Shown here: positions 1 to 11,990 of the stretch, one piece after another
Layout of the letters: each line of letters starts with the position of its first letter
Position numbering within the stretch: position 1 is the first letter of the stretch
NCBI RefSeq assembly: GCF_001039355.2
Contig: NW_019775673.1
Coordinates: 124,001-188,000 of the forward strand
DNA length: 64,000 nucleotides
From: Lingula anatina
Lineage: Eukaryota; Brachiopoda; Lingulata; Lingulida; Lingulidae
Reading direction: 5' to 3'
The notes under the pieces: generated by a model
The model's database searches: none
Told to the model about the DNA's origin: nothing
What the model saw: only the letters and a program-made list of their open reading frames with translations
Made by a program: the position numbers and the translations under genes

Positions 1-1420
1 GATACACACAGTTTTAACCAATGGTGATTATTTCAGTTGATCACATTCCATAATATTTACCAGCAAGCCAGTGCTTAGTTTTATTCCTATTCTAATTGAA
101 TTCAGACTTATAGGTGCTCCATGCAAAATTGTCATCAGAACCCAATTACCCATGCAGCATCCCCACCAAGTCAATGTGACACATGGCTGGGTGACAAATA
201 CTTCCTTTTCTGATATAATTCTGCATCATGATCGTTGTCACCATTTGTTTCAATTAACCGTCTTTCTATCCTCAAGATGAAAATGTCATGATAAAGACAT
301 GATGGATCTTTCTGCCATTAGAAAGAGGCAGCCATTGAGACATGCATGCTGTAAGAGCTATTGGTCCATTAGAGCTTCTTGTTGTTTGATTAATAAGCCT
401 GTGATATTTGCTAAAGAAATTACCCCTTCTATCATAATAGTGACCAAAGGGCCATAAATGTTTACCTTCAGGCAGGTGTCTAAATCCGGAAAAGAGTGGC
501 AGTCAAGCCAGCAAGGTTGCAGTTGCATTTAAATATTATTGTTATACTTAAAAAAAAATAGACAGGGTTGTTTCTTAATGAAGACTGTCAATGTCAATCA
601 AAAATCATGAGGTGTGAAAATGTTATTTATCACCAATGGTCAGTATGCTTTTTCCCTTTCCTATAATTACACTTGAAAAAAGGTTGTCGGAAACAGTCAC
701 ATTTTATTTTTTATTTATTTTTTTGCAACAATTTTGGACTGCAACCTATTTAATAATAAAAAGTGTCTTCATTGGTGACTACTTAGTGTTTTTATTGGTT
801 ATTGTAATGCAAAGATAATGATGGAAACCATCTTAAATTCTTAATAAACACCATGACCAAAGAGAAATAAAATTGACAAATAAACCATTAGTCTTATCCT
901 GAGGCTATTCCTTCTTTCTGTGGTTCTGAGTAAATTATGCAGAATTTACATATGGTTATATAAAAGGTAAAAATCAATAGTTGGGAATGGACATTGTTTG
1001 ACCGATCTCATTCTGGTGGACCTGAACATTACTCATGACATATTAAGGTTAGATCAAAAAAATTTTTTTTCTGTATCATGAATCCAAATTATGTAATTTT
1101 TTTTAAACAACTTTTAAATGGTTACCCTTTCCAAAAAAGATTAAATAAAGTTAAATGAAACAATAATACTTTTTGAAAAATTGTTTATGTTAAAATTTAG
1201 ATTCTAATCAAATGATTTTATCCTTCAGATGGCTGAAAAGAAATTCTGTAATACAGTAAGATAAGGTGACAAGTTGTAACACCTTAACACACTGAAGTCC
1301 TATCAAATTTTGAAGTTTTATAAAACAGTACACTCTACCTGAAGAAAAATGCCTATGTCCCTTCTAGTGAAATTTGACCAGACGTAAAAGAAACCTGTTA
1401 ATACCCAATAATACACTGTT
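1..1420. other. AT-rich non-coding DNA
   Basis: No coding frame or element is recognised. A TGTCAATCA at 592-600 resembles half of a PBX-MEIS site. The rest is AT-rich with short A and T runs. Confidence 0.5.
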
Positions 1421-1800
1421 TATATGCGTGTGTCTTTGGCATTCAAGACCTATTGTGAAACTGCCCTCCATACAAAATTAATGTGTTCGGCCAAACATGT
1501 ATCCAGTCAAGGTCCCAGCAAGCGCCCCCGGGTAACCGGCTCCATCCTTCGCACTCTGATGCCTCCGAGGTCAAACGACACCCCAAAAGATCAAGTCCAC
1601 AATACAGGTAGTCCCTTTGCCATCCAGTTGCCGCTTCAATAGAATCTCGACCTTGTGACAAGGTGGAAAGCCCTTTGTGATTAATTACAGAAGACCCAGT
1701 TCATTACGAATGCAGCGCAAGCATCCAAGGCTCTGCCAACAATGGGATCACACATTACTGTTTTGATACCTTCATCCCAGGTATTCTGCAGTGCAACAAT
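1421..1800. promoter_or_regulatory. Higher-complexity island, candidate conserved non-coding element
   Basis: Base composition is clearly more balanced here than in the flanks, with CpG-containing stretches (about 1525-1575), followed by TTAATTAC (1681-1688) and a mixed-composition stretch to 1800. Overlapping 72-codon frames exist on both strands (1424-1642 plus, 1443-1661 minus). Neither has splice sites or a recognisable protein. I read it as a regulatory candidate, but a decayed transposon or a short exon is possible. Confidence 0.3.
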
Positions 1801-2180
1801 ACTACTCTTCAAGCTTGTGAACACAATAATTATATGCCTATGAGGCACATTTAATGAAAAATGTAACTTTACATGGTCAACAGAAAGGGCAAGGATGAGA
1901 GTACGTAATTCAGGTAGGAGGCCAGTGTGAAATCCTTACATCATTTTCATTATGCGATTACACTGTAAGTCACTCCCTTACAAGAAAGATGCAATGCAGT
2001 TTAGGCTTATGGATATCATAATGCGTCTGAAACTTTCAGAAGTTCTTAGACTGAAGCACTGGAACATCATCTTCCATAAACCTAACGCCTCCACTCTCCG
2101 GAGAAAAAAGGGCACTTATTGCCTAGCAACCTCTGCAGAAGCAGCCAATCTAAGCTTGGTTTCACAATGAAAAGTATATT
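1801..2180. other. Non-coding DNA, no recognised element
   Basis: Mixed composition. A 72-codon plus-strand frame at 1952-2170 has no recognisable features. Confidence 0.45.
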
Positions 2181-2460
2181 GTACCGGACGAAAATAATAC
2201 TTACATAAAAGGCAGAAGGTGCTATGGTGTATCGCAGTAACTACATATCCTCTACATTTATTGTCACAGAGCCTTCACCTAGCAGCCTGGATGCCAGTAA
2301 TGTGACTGCCTTACAGACACATCCCACAGTGAGAGGTATTTATTCAAATTGGCTGTCAATCACGAGAAGAAAAAACACAAGAGGCCATGAATGTGTGTAT
2401 GGCAGTATGGCACGAATTGGCAGAATGATTAGAGAATGACAACGTTGTTGCACTTTGTGA
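2181..2460. promoter_or_regulatory. Candidate regulatory block with a PBX-MEIS decamer
   Basis: A stretch of balanced composition containing CTGTCAATCA at 2353-2362. Its reverse complement TGATTGACAG is the canonical composite site for PBX with MEIS/PREP TALE homeodomain proteins. The surrounding bases are not simple repeats. Enhancer function is inferred from the site and composition only. Confidence 0.3.
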
Positions 2461-5400
2461 TTATCTGATGCAGAAAGCTAATGTACATACTGGCATTCTT
2501 TCTCATTTTGTTTGTTATATTGACTTGAGGAAATGAACTAACAAAGGCTTTTCGCAGCCTTTGTATTTGCTAGCAAAATGCACACTGGTTTTAAGGAGCA
2601 AATCTCACCAGGGGGAGCTAGTCACTATTCAGAAGTTAATGTTGCAAAAGATTTCACTGATGTATGTTGCATTTTTCCTATATACTGTTCATCATTCTTT
2701 ATGTAATCAGCATTTTCCTAAATAAAATAAACTTCTTCAGCATTTCATCTTAAACAAAATGTTTTACAAATATTGTAATTTGTTGCAAAATTGTGAAACA
2801 TCAAGCACTTCTTTACATTCAATTAACTTGTCCTAATCTGGATCTCAATAAAACTTTTGTTCACCATGTAGTCAACCAGTAAAAATGCAAAGAACTAGCA
2901 ATCTAAACAAGGTTTTCAATACGACAAAAGGCATTCTAAATATTCCACATTAAGTTGCACAAAGGTAGCCTTTAAAAATAAAGGTCGCCTTCATTTTTAT
3001 TCAAAACAAGCCAGCCTTTACGTGGGACAACAGTCATGTCTCTTTAACGGGGAATCCACCCTGTACACATCTCCTCAAAAACATATGCTTACAACAAAGG
3101 AATTCTCTTGATTGTGTGAAGTCATCTGTGGACCCATAACTCTGCAGTTTCAATAAAGAACTTATATATATGTCAATCTGGGTGAGAAACAGTTCATGTG
3201 TGTTGGGACAATAGTTTTGGCTGCATCTTTTTCCTTGAATAATGGAGACGAATAAAAAATGCAAGAAAAGACAACCAGTTCAAAAGATATTTTACAAACG
3301 TAGCTAGCATATAGGGTTATGTAACAGACAGAGCAAAAAATACCAAATTTAATAAATCAAATGACAATCTTTTGGTAACCTGTCTTTTGGTGTTTGAAAT
3401 CAGAGACAGAAAGAGGGGAAGGAAGCCTGGAAGGGGGTCATATAGGGAGGGAGGAAATGCAAGGTTTTTTTTATCAATTAATACAAGTCAATCACCCTCT
3501 CAATCAGAGAATTGGAATCAGGTGTGACTGTGACAATAAACAAAAACTACTTTTTAATCATCGTAAGTGCTGCATTTTTCAAAAATACCAACATACATTT
3601 AGCCAATATTGTTGTACCCCCAGAAATCAGATTAATGACAACTGTAGAAACAAATTCCATGAAAAGCTATTAATTTAGTCGCAAAAAGGATAATCCCATT
3701 TTGCAGTACTTTTCATTATTTGTGTCAAAACTGAACTATCTGGAGATGAATCAGCATGGCACTTGCACATGTGTCTAGCAGTGAAAATATCAAAAATGTG
3801 ATTATGGCACTTTATTAAATGAAATCCTCACAAAGTGGGTCTTGAAAATCTTGCAAATTTCACTCGATTTTGGCAAATGCAATTTATTAGTGGCCAAGCA
3901 TAAGCATTAATGAAGACCTGTCATTCCTCATCCATCAAATGGCGTTGTTGGAGGAAAATTATGTTATTGCTTACTATTAGACCCTGCTGTGAAAGAAAGC
4001 TTTTTGAAGAAAAAATGACACAGATCACTTTTTTTCTCTCTTCAACCTACACGAAAGAGCCAGATGGACTGAACAGACTAGAAAGCTTTTGTTCAATATT
4101 TTTCAAGAAGTACAGGTGGCAAAGCAAAAAGCCAATCTACAGATAAGTGCACTTCTATTCAGGGAACAATTTTTGTTTCAACAGTCTGCAATCAAAAATG
4201 TGTTCTTTGCATGTATATATTTAAATCAAGACACACTTTAATTCAAAATCATGCCTCAAAATAATAAACTGTCAACTTGGATAAATCTGCCTAGATTATC
4301 ACTTCCACAACCATGGTTCTGTTTCTAAAATACTTATTGAAAATTAAGTCTTTGCTATTCAAAATTTATATTTTTAAATGAAACATTCATGGTTTTATTG
4401 TGCAAAATAAAATAAATAAATAACTAAATAATAATAATAATGCTCTTTTCCTGTCTGATGAAAATCATGCCAATTACAACTAGGAGAATACATTCAAAAA
4501 TGTACAAAACCATGTTCATTTACTGCTTATTTATACATCTATGACATAATAAATTTTCAATGCATCATTGACAAATATCCAGTTAACACTACAGTCATTT
4601 ACAAATTCAAACTATTATACACATAATTCAAACAAAATTATAAGTAGCAAAATGTTTCACAATTCAAATAAGTGTGATACTGTGAAATGAAGGTTTCTAT
4701 AAACCAATTTCTCAAAATCCTGCTGGATTTCTGAGTGCCATTCCAATAACTCATTGGAACTGGAAATTGGTAAGGGGCTAATTGTGTATAAGAACATGGG
4801 ACCAAAACCCAGACCAGCCTCCTATTTGCCTACATCCTGTTACCTTCTAGTGTTCAAAAACTAACCCTAAGGTTGTTGAGATGCCCGACATGTAGATAAT
4901 AACTCAAATAAAAATGGATGACAAAAAACCAGAGTAGGAACAGTACAGCAAATGGCACCATTTGCATAGAATGTTCACCTGTTCTTAGCAGGGACAAGGT
5001 CTTGTTACTGCTGTTGTTTTCAGTTTATAAAAAGTCACTAGAAAGCAAGTTTCTACTAATATCATATGTCTTATAAATCAAAATGGCTGACAAGCATAGA
5101 AACTGGTTTAACATAAAGATTTGTCCTGTGGCTAGGTTAAGAAACTGACTTTGAATAGCTCACTTACATCACATGATGTCATCAGATTTTTATGCATATC
5201 TCAAAAATGTGCATGTTATGTTGAGCTTTCATAAACCGATTTGTATTTTATATTTTTAAAAGGCTCTTGCAACATAGGACAAAAAATCCTTAGTATCATC
5301 AGGGGGTACATCATGGGGTTCGATTGGCAAGAATGTGCAATAAAATTCTTTCAATCACTCCAAAATGGAAGAGACAAATTAACAGAATGCATGAAGTCCT

Positions 5401-7009
5401 TATATCATTCGTGTGCAAACCAAGGGCCCCAAAATGTAAAGTATTAGTTATATCATTATGTATGTAATAATTCATATAAAAAAATGCAAATATCAGTTGT
5501 ATATAGACTTCGCAACATTTGTGGAAAAATAAAAAATGCTTTATGATGTGCAACTAACGAAACTGCATCAATATGACCTCAATCTAAGTTATGTGGAAAG
5601 AAAGTGTTTAAACATCCATCAGCTGCTGAAATATGCAGCTTTGTATACTGATAGTGAAAGACGTCTGTTGAAATACTGTATTTGGTAAAATGAGCTTAGA
5701 AAACTGTATATGTGCCAAAAGTATATGAAATGTCTCTGTCTGCATGTTTGCATCTTTTCAAGATGATTATCACTTTATTTATACAAATGTGACAGAGACA
5801 AACTCAATTATTAAAAAAAAACAAAAACAAAAACAAAAAAAAAACAATGCGAGGGGTAATATGTACTAGTACTCAAACCTAATGCCCTGCATTATCATAT
5901 AGATAGATATAAACTTTTATGTTCATAATGTTTGTTCCTGGGACAAAGTGACCAAAAATCATAAAAATTGTACTCTTGGACTGATGGCCAGAAATTTTGG
6001 AAATAAAGAACTTGAAGGACCTGAACTTGAAAAAATAAATAAATAAATAAATAAATTAGTACACAGAAGAGTTTCCAAGATTTCATCTAATATACCGGTA
6101 AACAGAATAAATAAAAAATTTAGAAAATAATCGATGTCACTTATCTGTGAGAATTGCTATACAGAGGCTATGCACACGGTTTCCTGTGCAGATAATGCAT
6201 TATCTTTCAAACATATATAGCAATCACTTGATTTTTTGGCTCTTGAATCATTTTCACTTTGTTGTGTGTGGTTTATTTTAGAACATTCACCAGTTTGAAT
6301 TAAGCAAATATTCAACAAATGTCCTGTGAAAAATCTTATGATAAATACCCCTAATAGCCTGGCCTCATACTTAAACTTACAAGATGCAAAACAACATAAT
6401 TCCAATGAAGACTATGAAACAAAATCATGTTTCATTTTCCAAAGAAAACAAATCTTCAAACTTGCTATCATAACTCCAAAATTTTTTTCAAAGCACTCTC
6501 AACTAAGACATGCCACTTCAAAGTAACATACGATATTAGACGTTTCCACTTCACATATATTATGACCTAAAACTATGTTCTGAGGTTTCAGTTTCAATGA
6601 ATGAGAGGCAGAAACCTAAATACACTATTGAAAATGAACCCTAGTTGATTCAGTTGTCATCATGCTTTTGCTTACAACAGTAAAATATTTCTCTAATCTC
6701 CCATTGCAAGTGTAAAGCCGCCACCTGAGGAACGTGCCTATGCCCTAATGGGACAGATTACATTCTATTTGGTGATCAAGTTCATTCTAATACCATACAA
6801 AAGCACTGGGTTAATATGTTAAATATAATGAAACAATGACTGACTTGAAGTATGATCCAGTGCCAGTGAATACAATATCCAGTTAACACTGGCTGAAGTG
6901 TGCCATCAAAGGAGGGTGTTGAACAAAAGAAATTAGATTCAAGGCCACACTTTGAGACCAAATTTCTTGTAATGATTTGGATCAAAATATACTTTTTCAA
7001 GTCAACACG
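2461..7009. other. AT-rich non-coding DNA with small microsatellites
   Basis: No supported gene. Short tracts include an A/T tetranucleotide-trinucleotide stretch (4402-4441), an A-rich (CAAAAA) stretch (5813-5845) and (AAAT)n at 6032-6056. Scattered frames of 60-94 codons are AT-rich and without domains. Confidence 0.5.
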
Positions 7010-7450
7010 GAAACTTTCTTACCTGTATTAGACCTGCCTAATATTCCATGAATAAGCGGCTGTCAAAAAGAACAGATGTAGCTACTCACACCGTAAGGTT
7101 CTGAGGGGGGACCCCTCTCAGTTCCTTGTGTTTATCTTCCATTTTGAATCTTAAAATAAAAAGTCTGTGGATAAACTGTCAATGAACCAGACTGCCTGTG
7201 GCAATGTAGACTTATGCAAATATCGCGCTGAGTACTTCACACTTTCCAATTGAATGAATATCAAAATTATTCTACGGCAGGCAAATGGTGCAGCTACTGC
7301 CATGAGTCATGTGACGTAACAAAGTCAACGCTGAGGAGAAAAACATTGGCGAGTGCCAATTTCCATTAAAGCCAGCTGTTTGAGCATCCTGACACAAGTT
7401 GTAATAAAAATTGCCAGAGTGGTAACCTCTAAGCTTGGTTTCCCTTTGCC
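7010..7450. promoter_or_regulatory. Candidate conserved enhancer block (POU, AP-1/CRE, NFI-like sites)
   Basis: A 440-base island of higher complexity. Sites seen are the octamer ATGCAAAT (7214-7221), TGAGTCATGTGACGTAA (about 7303-7319), which combines AP-1, E-box-like and CRE half-site cores, and an NFI-like inverted repeat TTGGC-4-GCCAA (7346-7359; the usual spacer is 5). The density of recognisable sites and lack of simple repeats make it one of the better regulatory candidates. Conservation is untested. Confidence 0.35.
7214..7221 (+). promoter_or_regulatory. Octamer (POU-domain) site ATGCAAAT
   Basis: Exact match to the octamer bound by POU-domain factors, in the 7.0-7.45 kb block. An 8-mer occurs by chance in AT-rich DNA, so context is the main support. 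Confidence 0.35.
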
Positions 7451-8939
7451 AGGGCTAGAAAATCAGACCGGTTAAAGCCCACTTATTTTTATAGGATTGT
7501 GCCATCCTGAGTGCTCTACCTCTAGTCTTTGTCCCTATGCTAACAACATATTTATATAGTCACATAAAAGCAGACAAAGAAAGTAAAACAACTTTTATGC
7601 CGCACTCTGCCTAGCTGCCTTTCACATTTTGGGTAATAGTTGACATAGGGCTAATACAGCTACTCAATGGCACATTTCCACAATTTTGATGGATAGTCCT
7701 CTTGTATATGTTATAGTTCCCCCTTGCTTTGGCAGCAACAGGTAAAAGTCAACCATTTGCTAAGTAAGCAGAGAAAACAGTCCGCCTTCATTCATGTGTC
7801 ACCATCACCCTAAAGCGTTGGCCAACCACCACTTTCCATTCAAGAACTGGTCGGCATGAATGAACCAGCGAATCAATGAGGGAATCAAAACATGCTCCCA
7901 AAGTTGATTTTGCCATGCTTCAGCATGGTCCACTGACAAAAAACTTAAGTCCTAGACATCCTGTGCTGTGCCCCTCTTATTAGGTATAGAAACCACAAAA
8001 ATAACACTTTTATTTGATAGGAGGACTATAAAATGAAAAGAAAGGACACTTCCTGCAGGGATATATGGTTATTTATTTACATGATCATACTTAACTTTTG
8101 ACAAGACACCTGTTCTACTGCACAGAAGGATTTGGCATGAATTAATGTATTAAAAGTATTTTTAGTTATAAAAATAGCTTAAAAAATAGGGAAATGTTTA
8201 ATTTATTTATGATTATATAAAAGTTAAGCACCCTTGAAAAAAAGGTTCCATCGTCTTTTTACAAATATTTATTGAATTTATAGTTATTTCTGTAAGGGCA
8301 AGAAAAGAAGATAAAACTTTTAACAAAAATAGTTTAAAGAAACCCAGCTTTTACCTACAAGAGCCTCTCATTTTCTCTCCTAAGAAGAAAAATCTCAGCA
8401 TTTCCCCCTTTGGCAAGAAACTTAATTAAATAACCTCAGACTAAAATTAATTTCCTACAGCAGGTAAGAAAGCAGATGAGATTCGCCAAAGATGACATTT
8501 GCTGGAATGAAACACCGAGGAGGCAAATCATTCAAATGCGAAGATCTGCCTGGTCAATGATATGGGAAAATTAAATCATGCTTTTCTCTCTTCACATGCA
8601 ATAGTCTTTCTTTAGGTTCACAAAAGCTTTAGTTTACCAGAAAAAAATACACAAAGAACACATGAATTAGCCTTTTATCAGACTCAAAAACCACAAAGAG
8701 ATCGCTTTTTTCTGATATGTGGACATACTCCCTTTTTAATAAGACATTCTAAATAAAAAATACATGCCTTTTTTAATTAAAAATGGATGTCAAACAAAAT
8801 GGCAGATGAAAAAATTAATTCATAAATGTCAGGAGGTATCACAATATTTAAAGAAATTCCTCTGAAAGCATAAAACGGTGGCTCATTGTTGACAGAAAAG
8901 AAATTCATAGAATTGTCAAGAGCTATTAAGGAGGGTTGA
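7451..8939. other. Non-coding DNA, no recognised element
   Basis: Moderately complex to about 7950, then AT-rich. No supported frame or repeat family. Confidence 0.45.
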
Positions 8940-9320
8940 AGCTAAGAACAATTCCAAATATTGTCTAGCCATTCAGAATCTGTGCCCTGAAACACGGAAA
9001 AGATTAACCAGGGCTAAGCATGGCATGCTGGAAACTCTACAAATCAATACCCACACAATATACGACAGCCCACAGATCGATGAAACATAAAAAACTCACC
9101 ACTACAGAGATTTGTTGTTTCACCTATGCTTTGGTTGGCATCTTGTTTTAATGCAACTATGATTGACAGTCCTCAGACCTGAACAATACATAAATGATAA
9201 CACCTGCTTCTCTGGGGCTGACCCCTTCTTAGTGGGATGAGATCAATGAATAGAAAGCTTTTAGACCCAGCTAATTATCTGCACAACCACCTTTTTGCCG
9301 CCCCATTAGGTGGACATTTG
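8940..9320. promoter_or_regulatory. Candidate regulatory block with a perfect PBX-MEIS decamer
   Basis: Balanced composition with TGATTGACAG at 9160-9169, the canonical PBX-MEIS/PREP composite site, and CTAATTATC nearby (about 9270). No coding frame passes through. It is the second perfect decamer in the window, the other lying at 2353-2362 in the opposite orientation. Confidence 0.33.
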
Positions 9321-10168
9321 CTCTAGAACACAGAGAGGCAAAGAGAGAGAGAGAGTGAGAGAGAGGCCCTACTGCCATGCCCCGAAGCCCAACAAGGTAA
9401 TAGTCAAGCTGGAAATCACTAATTTAAAACCACTGCCAACAGAAGCTGCTATAATTGCAATCCACAGTTATTTCCTTGTCAGTATCAATAAAATAGACGT
9501 CAGATGCCATCCTTAATGAAAATTATGCAACATGCAGTTTATATGTAAATTATTAAATTTGTTATATACTGGGTGAAAAAGAAAGACAAAAGCTAACCTG
9601 GCTTTAAAAAAAATTACAACATATCCTACAAAGCCTTTTTTAAATTTTGTTTTAAAATTACAGAATATTTTCTACTTTGTTAAACTGGCTTTTAGAAATG
9701 CCCTACTAAAGCTAGACCAAATGATAACAATCAACCTATTACTACTTAATTTCTGCTTCATACTTTTTAAAAGCCAACCAGTAATATATGTGCTGTACTG
9801 CTGTACTTTCTTCCCATTTTTCTAGTATTGGATTTTATATTTTACTTCAAAACAAAAACCTTACTGATTTGTTTCAAAATGCCAGCAATTTTAACGCACG
9901 CTATGAGGTGAACATTAATTTGTCAGATTTTTTTGCTCTTAAACAATTTTTGCCATTCTATAACCACTCCACACCCACTGGGCAAACAAAGTGCTTCCAA
10001 ATTTCATTCATAAAATGCTGAGCAAGGAACATATTTTGCGTTGGGCTTTTTAATAGCCAGATGACTGTGTATGAAATACTACATTAACTTCATTCATGTG
10101 GTTCATCCGGCCCTCAAACTGTGACTTCAATGAGGGTCAATGATGTGATGGTGAGGGTAGGAAAATAT
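9321..10168. other. AT-rich non-coding DNA with a short (GA)n
   Basis: A short GA-rich tract lies at about 9339-9364. Frames of 68 and 77 codons have no recognised domain. Confidence 0.45.
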
Positions 10169-10387
10169 GCAAACAAATAAATAAATGTTGACAGCTCTGC
10201 TCAATGGAACTGGAACCCATTTTAACTTTTAATAGATCCTGCCTACAAAGACAACTGCCAGTTATGCCGAAGAAAGCAAACAAGTAAATAAATGTTAAAA
10301 AGCTCTGCCCAAAGGGACTGGAATCCATTTAACTTTTACTTTTATTTTACTCTAGAGGGTGCCCCACAAAGACAGAAATACTGGCAG
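10169..10387 (+). repeat. Diverged tandem duplication, unit about 107 bp
   Basis: Two adjacent copies begin GCAAACAARTAAATAAATG at 10169 and 10276 and proceed through matching CTCTGC, GGRACTGGAA, CCATTT and CAAAGACA blocks to CTGCCAG/CTGGCAG. Copy 2 carries a small insertion. The minus-strand frame at 10137-10328 shows the same repetition at protein level (two SSxxxxQS-F-like segments), but I regard that as a by-product. Confidence 0.7.
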
Positions 10388-11639
10388 TAATACTGGTGAA
10401 CTACAAACCGCATCTACTAGATCTCATTCAACCAAGCACAGGACAAAAGAGGGAAACTTTCACCCCTTTCCCCTTTAGAGCAAATAGGAATTTGCATTTC
10501 CACAAATGAAATGCCAATCAAAAGTCATCTCTGACGGAAGCCCATCATTGCAACAATTCAAGCAAGGTCGAGAGGCCTCACCTGGAAAAGCACAGAGCAC
10601 TCTCAGGTCTTTTCCGTTTCCAGTATATTAATGGACTCGATCATCTCTAAAACTTTTGATACAATGTGAAGTTCAATGCTCTTCACTCCTATTCTATTTC
10701 ACTTTTAGGCATTATGGACTTGTAAAATACATCTCCATATAAAATGTTTGAAAAAATAGCACTCAAAGCAAAACCAAATGGAATTGCTTTAAAAATTGTG
10801 CAATGAGGGAAAATGATTTCTTTAGAATTTCCATAAAATAACCTCAAAATTTTTTCTCAGGAAAGTCTGATTTTTATCAAAGTTCAATATTTATTAAGGT
10901 AAAAAATCACTCTTTAATAAAATATTTCAAAATAAAAGTGAGATATTTAAACAATTTAATTTTAAAATTTGTATCATTTCATTTTCTACTATTCTAATTT
11001 CACCAAAATTTAGCTTTCTTTAAAAACACTTAGTTATTTTCCTTGCTTTCTCTGATTATCACTTTACTAATAAGTCAGATCTACATTTCTCACATTTATT
11101 CCTTTTGATGATTTCAAACCATTAATTACATGTAAAATTAACAATAATTACACTAATTACAAATAATAAGTCAATAATACCACTAACATTCCGAATGGCA
11201 TGGAAACCTCCAATGTCTCAATGATTTTCCGTGTATGAACAATATAATTCATCTTATTTCATCAATACAAGTGGGCTATTAAACCCTTATTATTCCTATA
11301 AAGTAAATATGCATGTTTACTGATGTTCCTTCACATGGAGAAGCAATTATTTTTCTAGATGGCAATTAACATAAACTTAATAAGTTTGCCCATTCAACAA
11401 TTAGAGATACTGTCGATTGTCCAATTTGAGATGGGTTTTAACAAGATGTACAAATGCCAAGATTCACAGGCTGGTAAGTGTCAATATTTCATACAAGCAT
11501 ATGCTCTCCTCAGACTAACACAATTACTGCAATTTTAACTTTTTTATTAAAAAAAAAAGAAAAAAAAAGAAAACAGACACAACTATAGCCAGCTTATAAA
11601 CTTAGTAATACATAGCTGTCCCCACTTTCAAATTTCAGT
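10388..11639. other. Non-coding DNA with A-rich tract
   Basis: A mixed block to about 10650, then AT-rich DNA with an A-rich tract at 11549-11574. On the minus strand CAG|GTGAGG occurs near 10580, but all three frames upstream are closed, so no exon is called. Confidence 0.45.
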
Positions 11640-11990
11640 TTGAAAGTTTATGCACTATCTTTACTGTGCTGGCAGGTGATGTGACTAAAGGGGAACAAAA
11701 CAGCTCTTAATTGGCTGCTAATTAATTAAAACTCTGACTTTAAGAACAGACCCCAAGGCAGCATCTAGACATAGTTCCTTTTATCCCCCTGGGGTTGTGT
11801 CTTCTAATTGAAGCTATTATTGAGATTAGTTGCAAAATGGATTGGGCTGCCATTCTATTTTGTAAGGCTAAATTATGCAGATGACGTAAAATAATTGTTT
11901 TCTTTACCAGGAAATCAATAGGCAGACGTGAAATTAGGTTTCAAGACGCCGTTAAATATGTACAGGTAATTCCCTGTTGGTTATTTTCAA
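11640..11990. promoter_or_regulatory. Candidate conserved homeodomain-rich enhancer block
   Basis: About 350 bases of even composition with clustered homeodomain-type sites: CTTAATTGG (11706-11714), the palindromic TAATTAATTA (11719-11728) and TCTAATTGAAG (about 11802-11812), plus TTATGCAGATGACGTAA near 11873-11889. Such runs without simple repeats or coding frame in AT-rich DNA are typical of animal developmental conserved non-coding elements. No alignment could be run. Confidence 0.38.

Noticed and set aside
10560-10680. Possible minus-strand exon ending at CAG|GTGAGG near 10580.
   Set aside because: All three reading frames between the only plausible acceptor and this donor contain stops.
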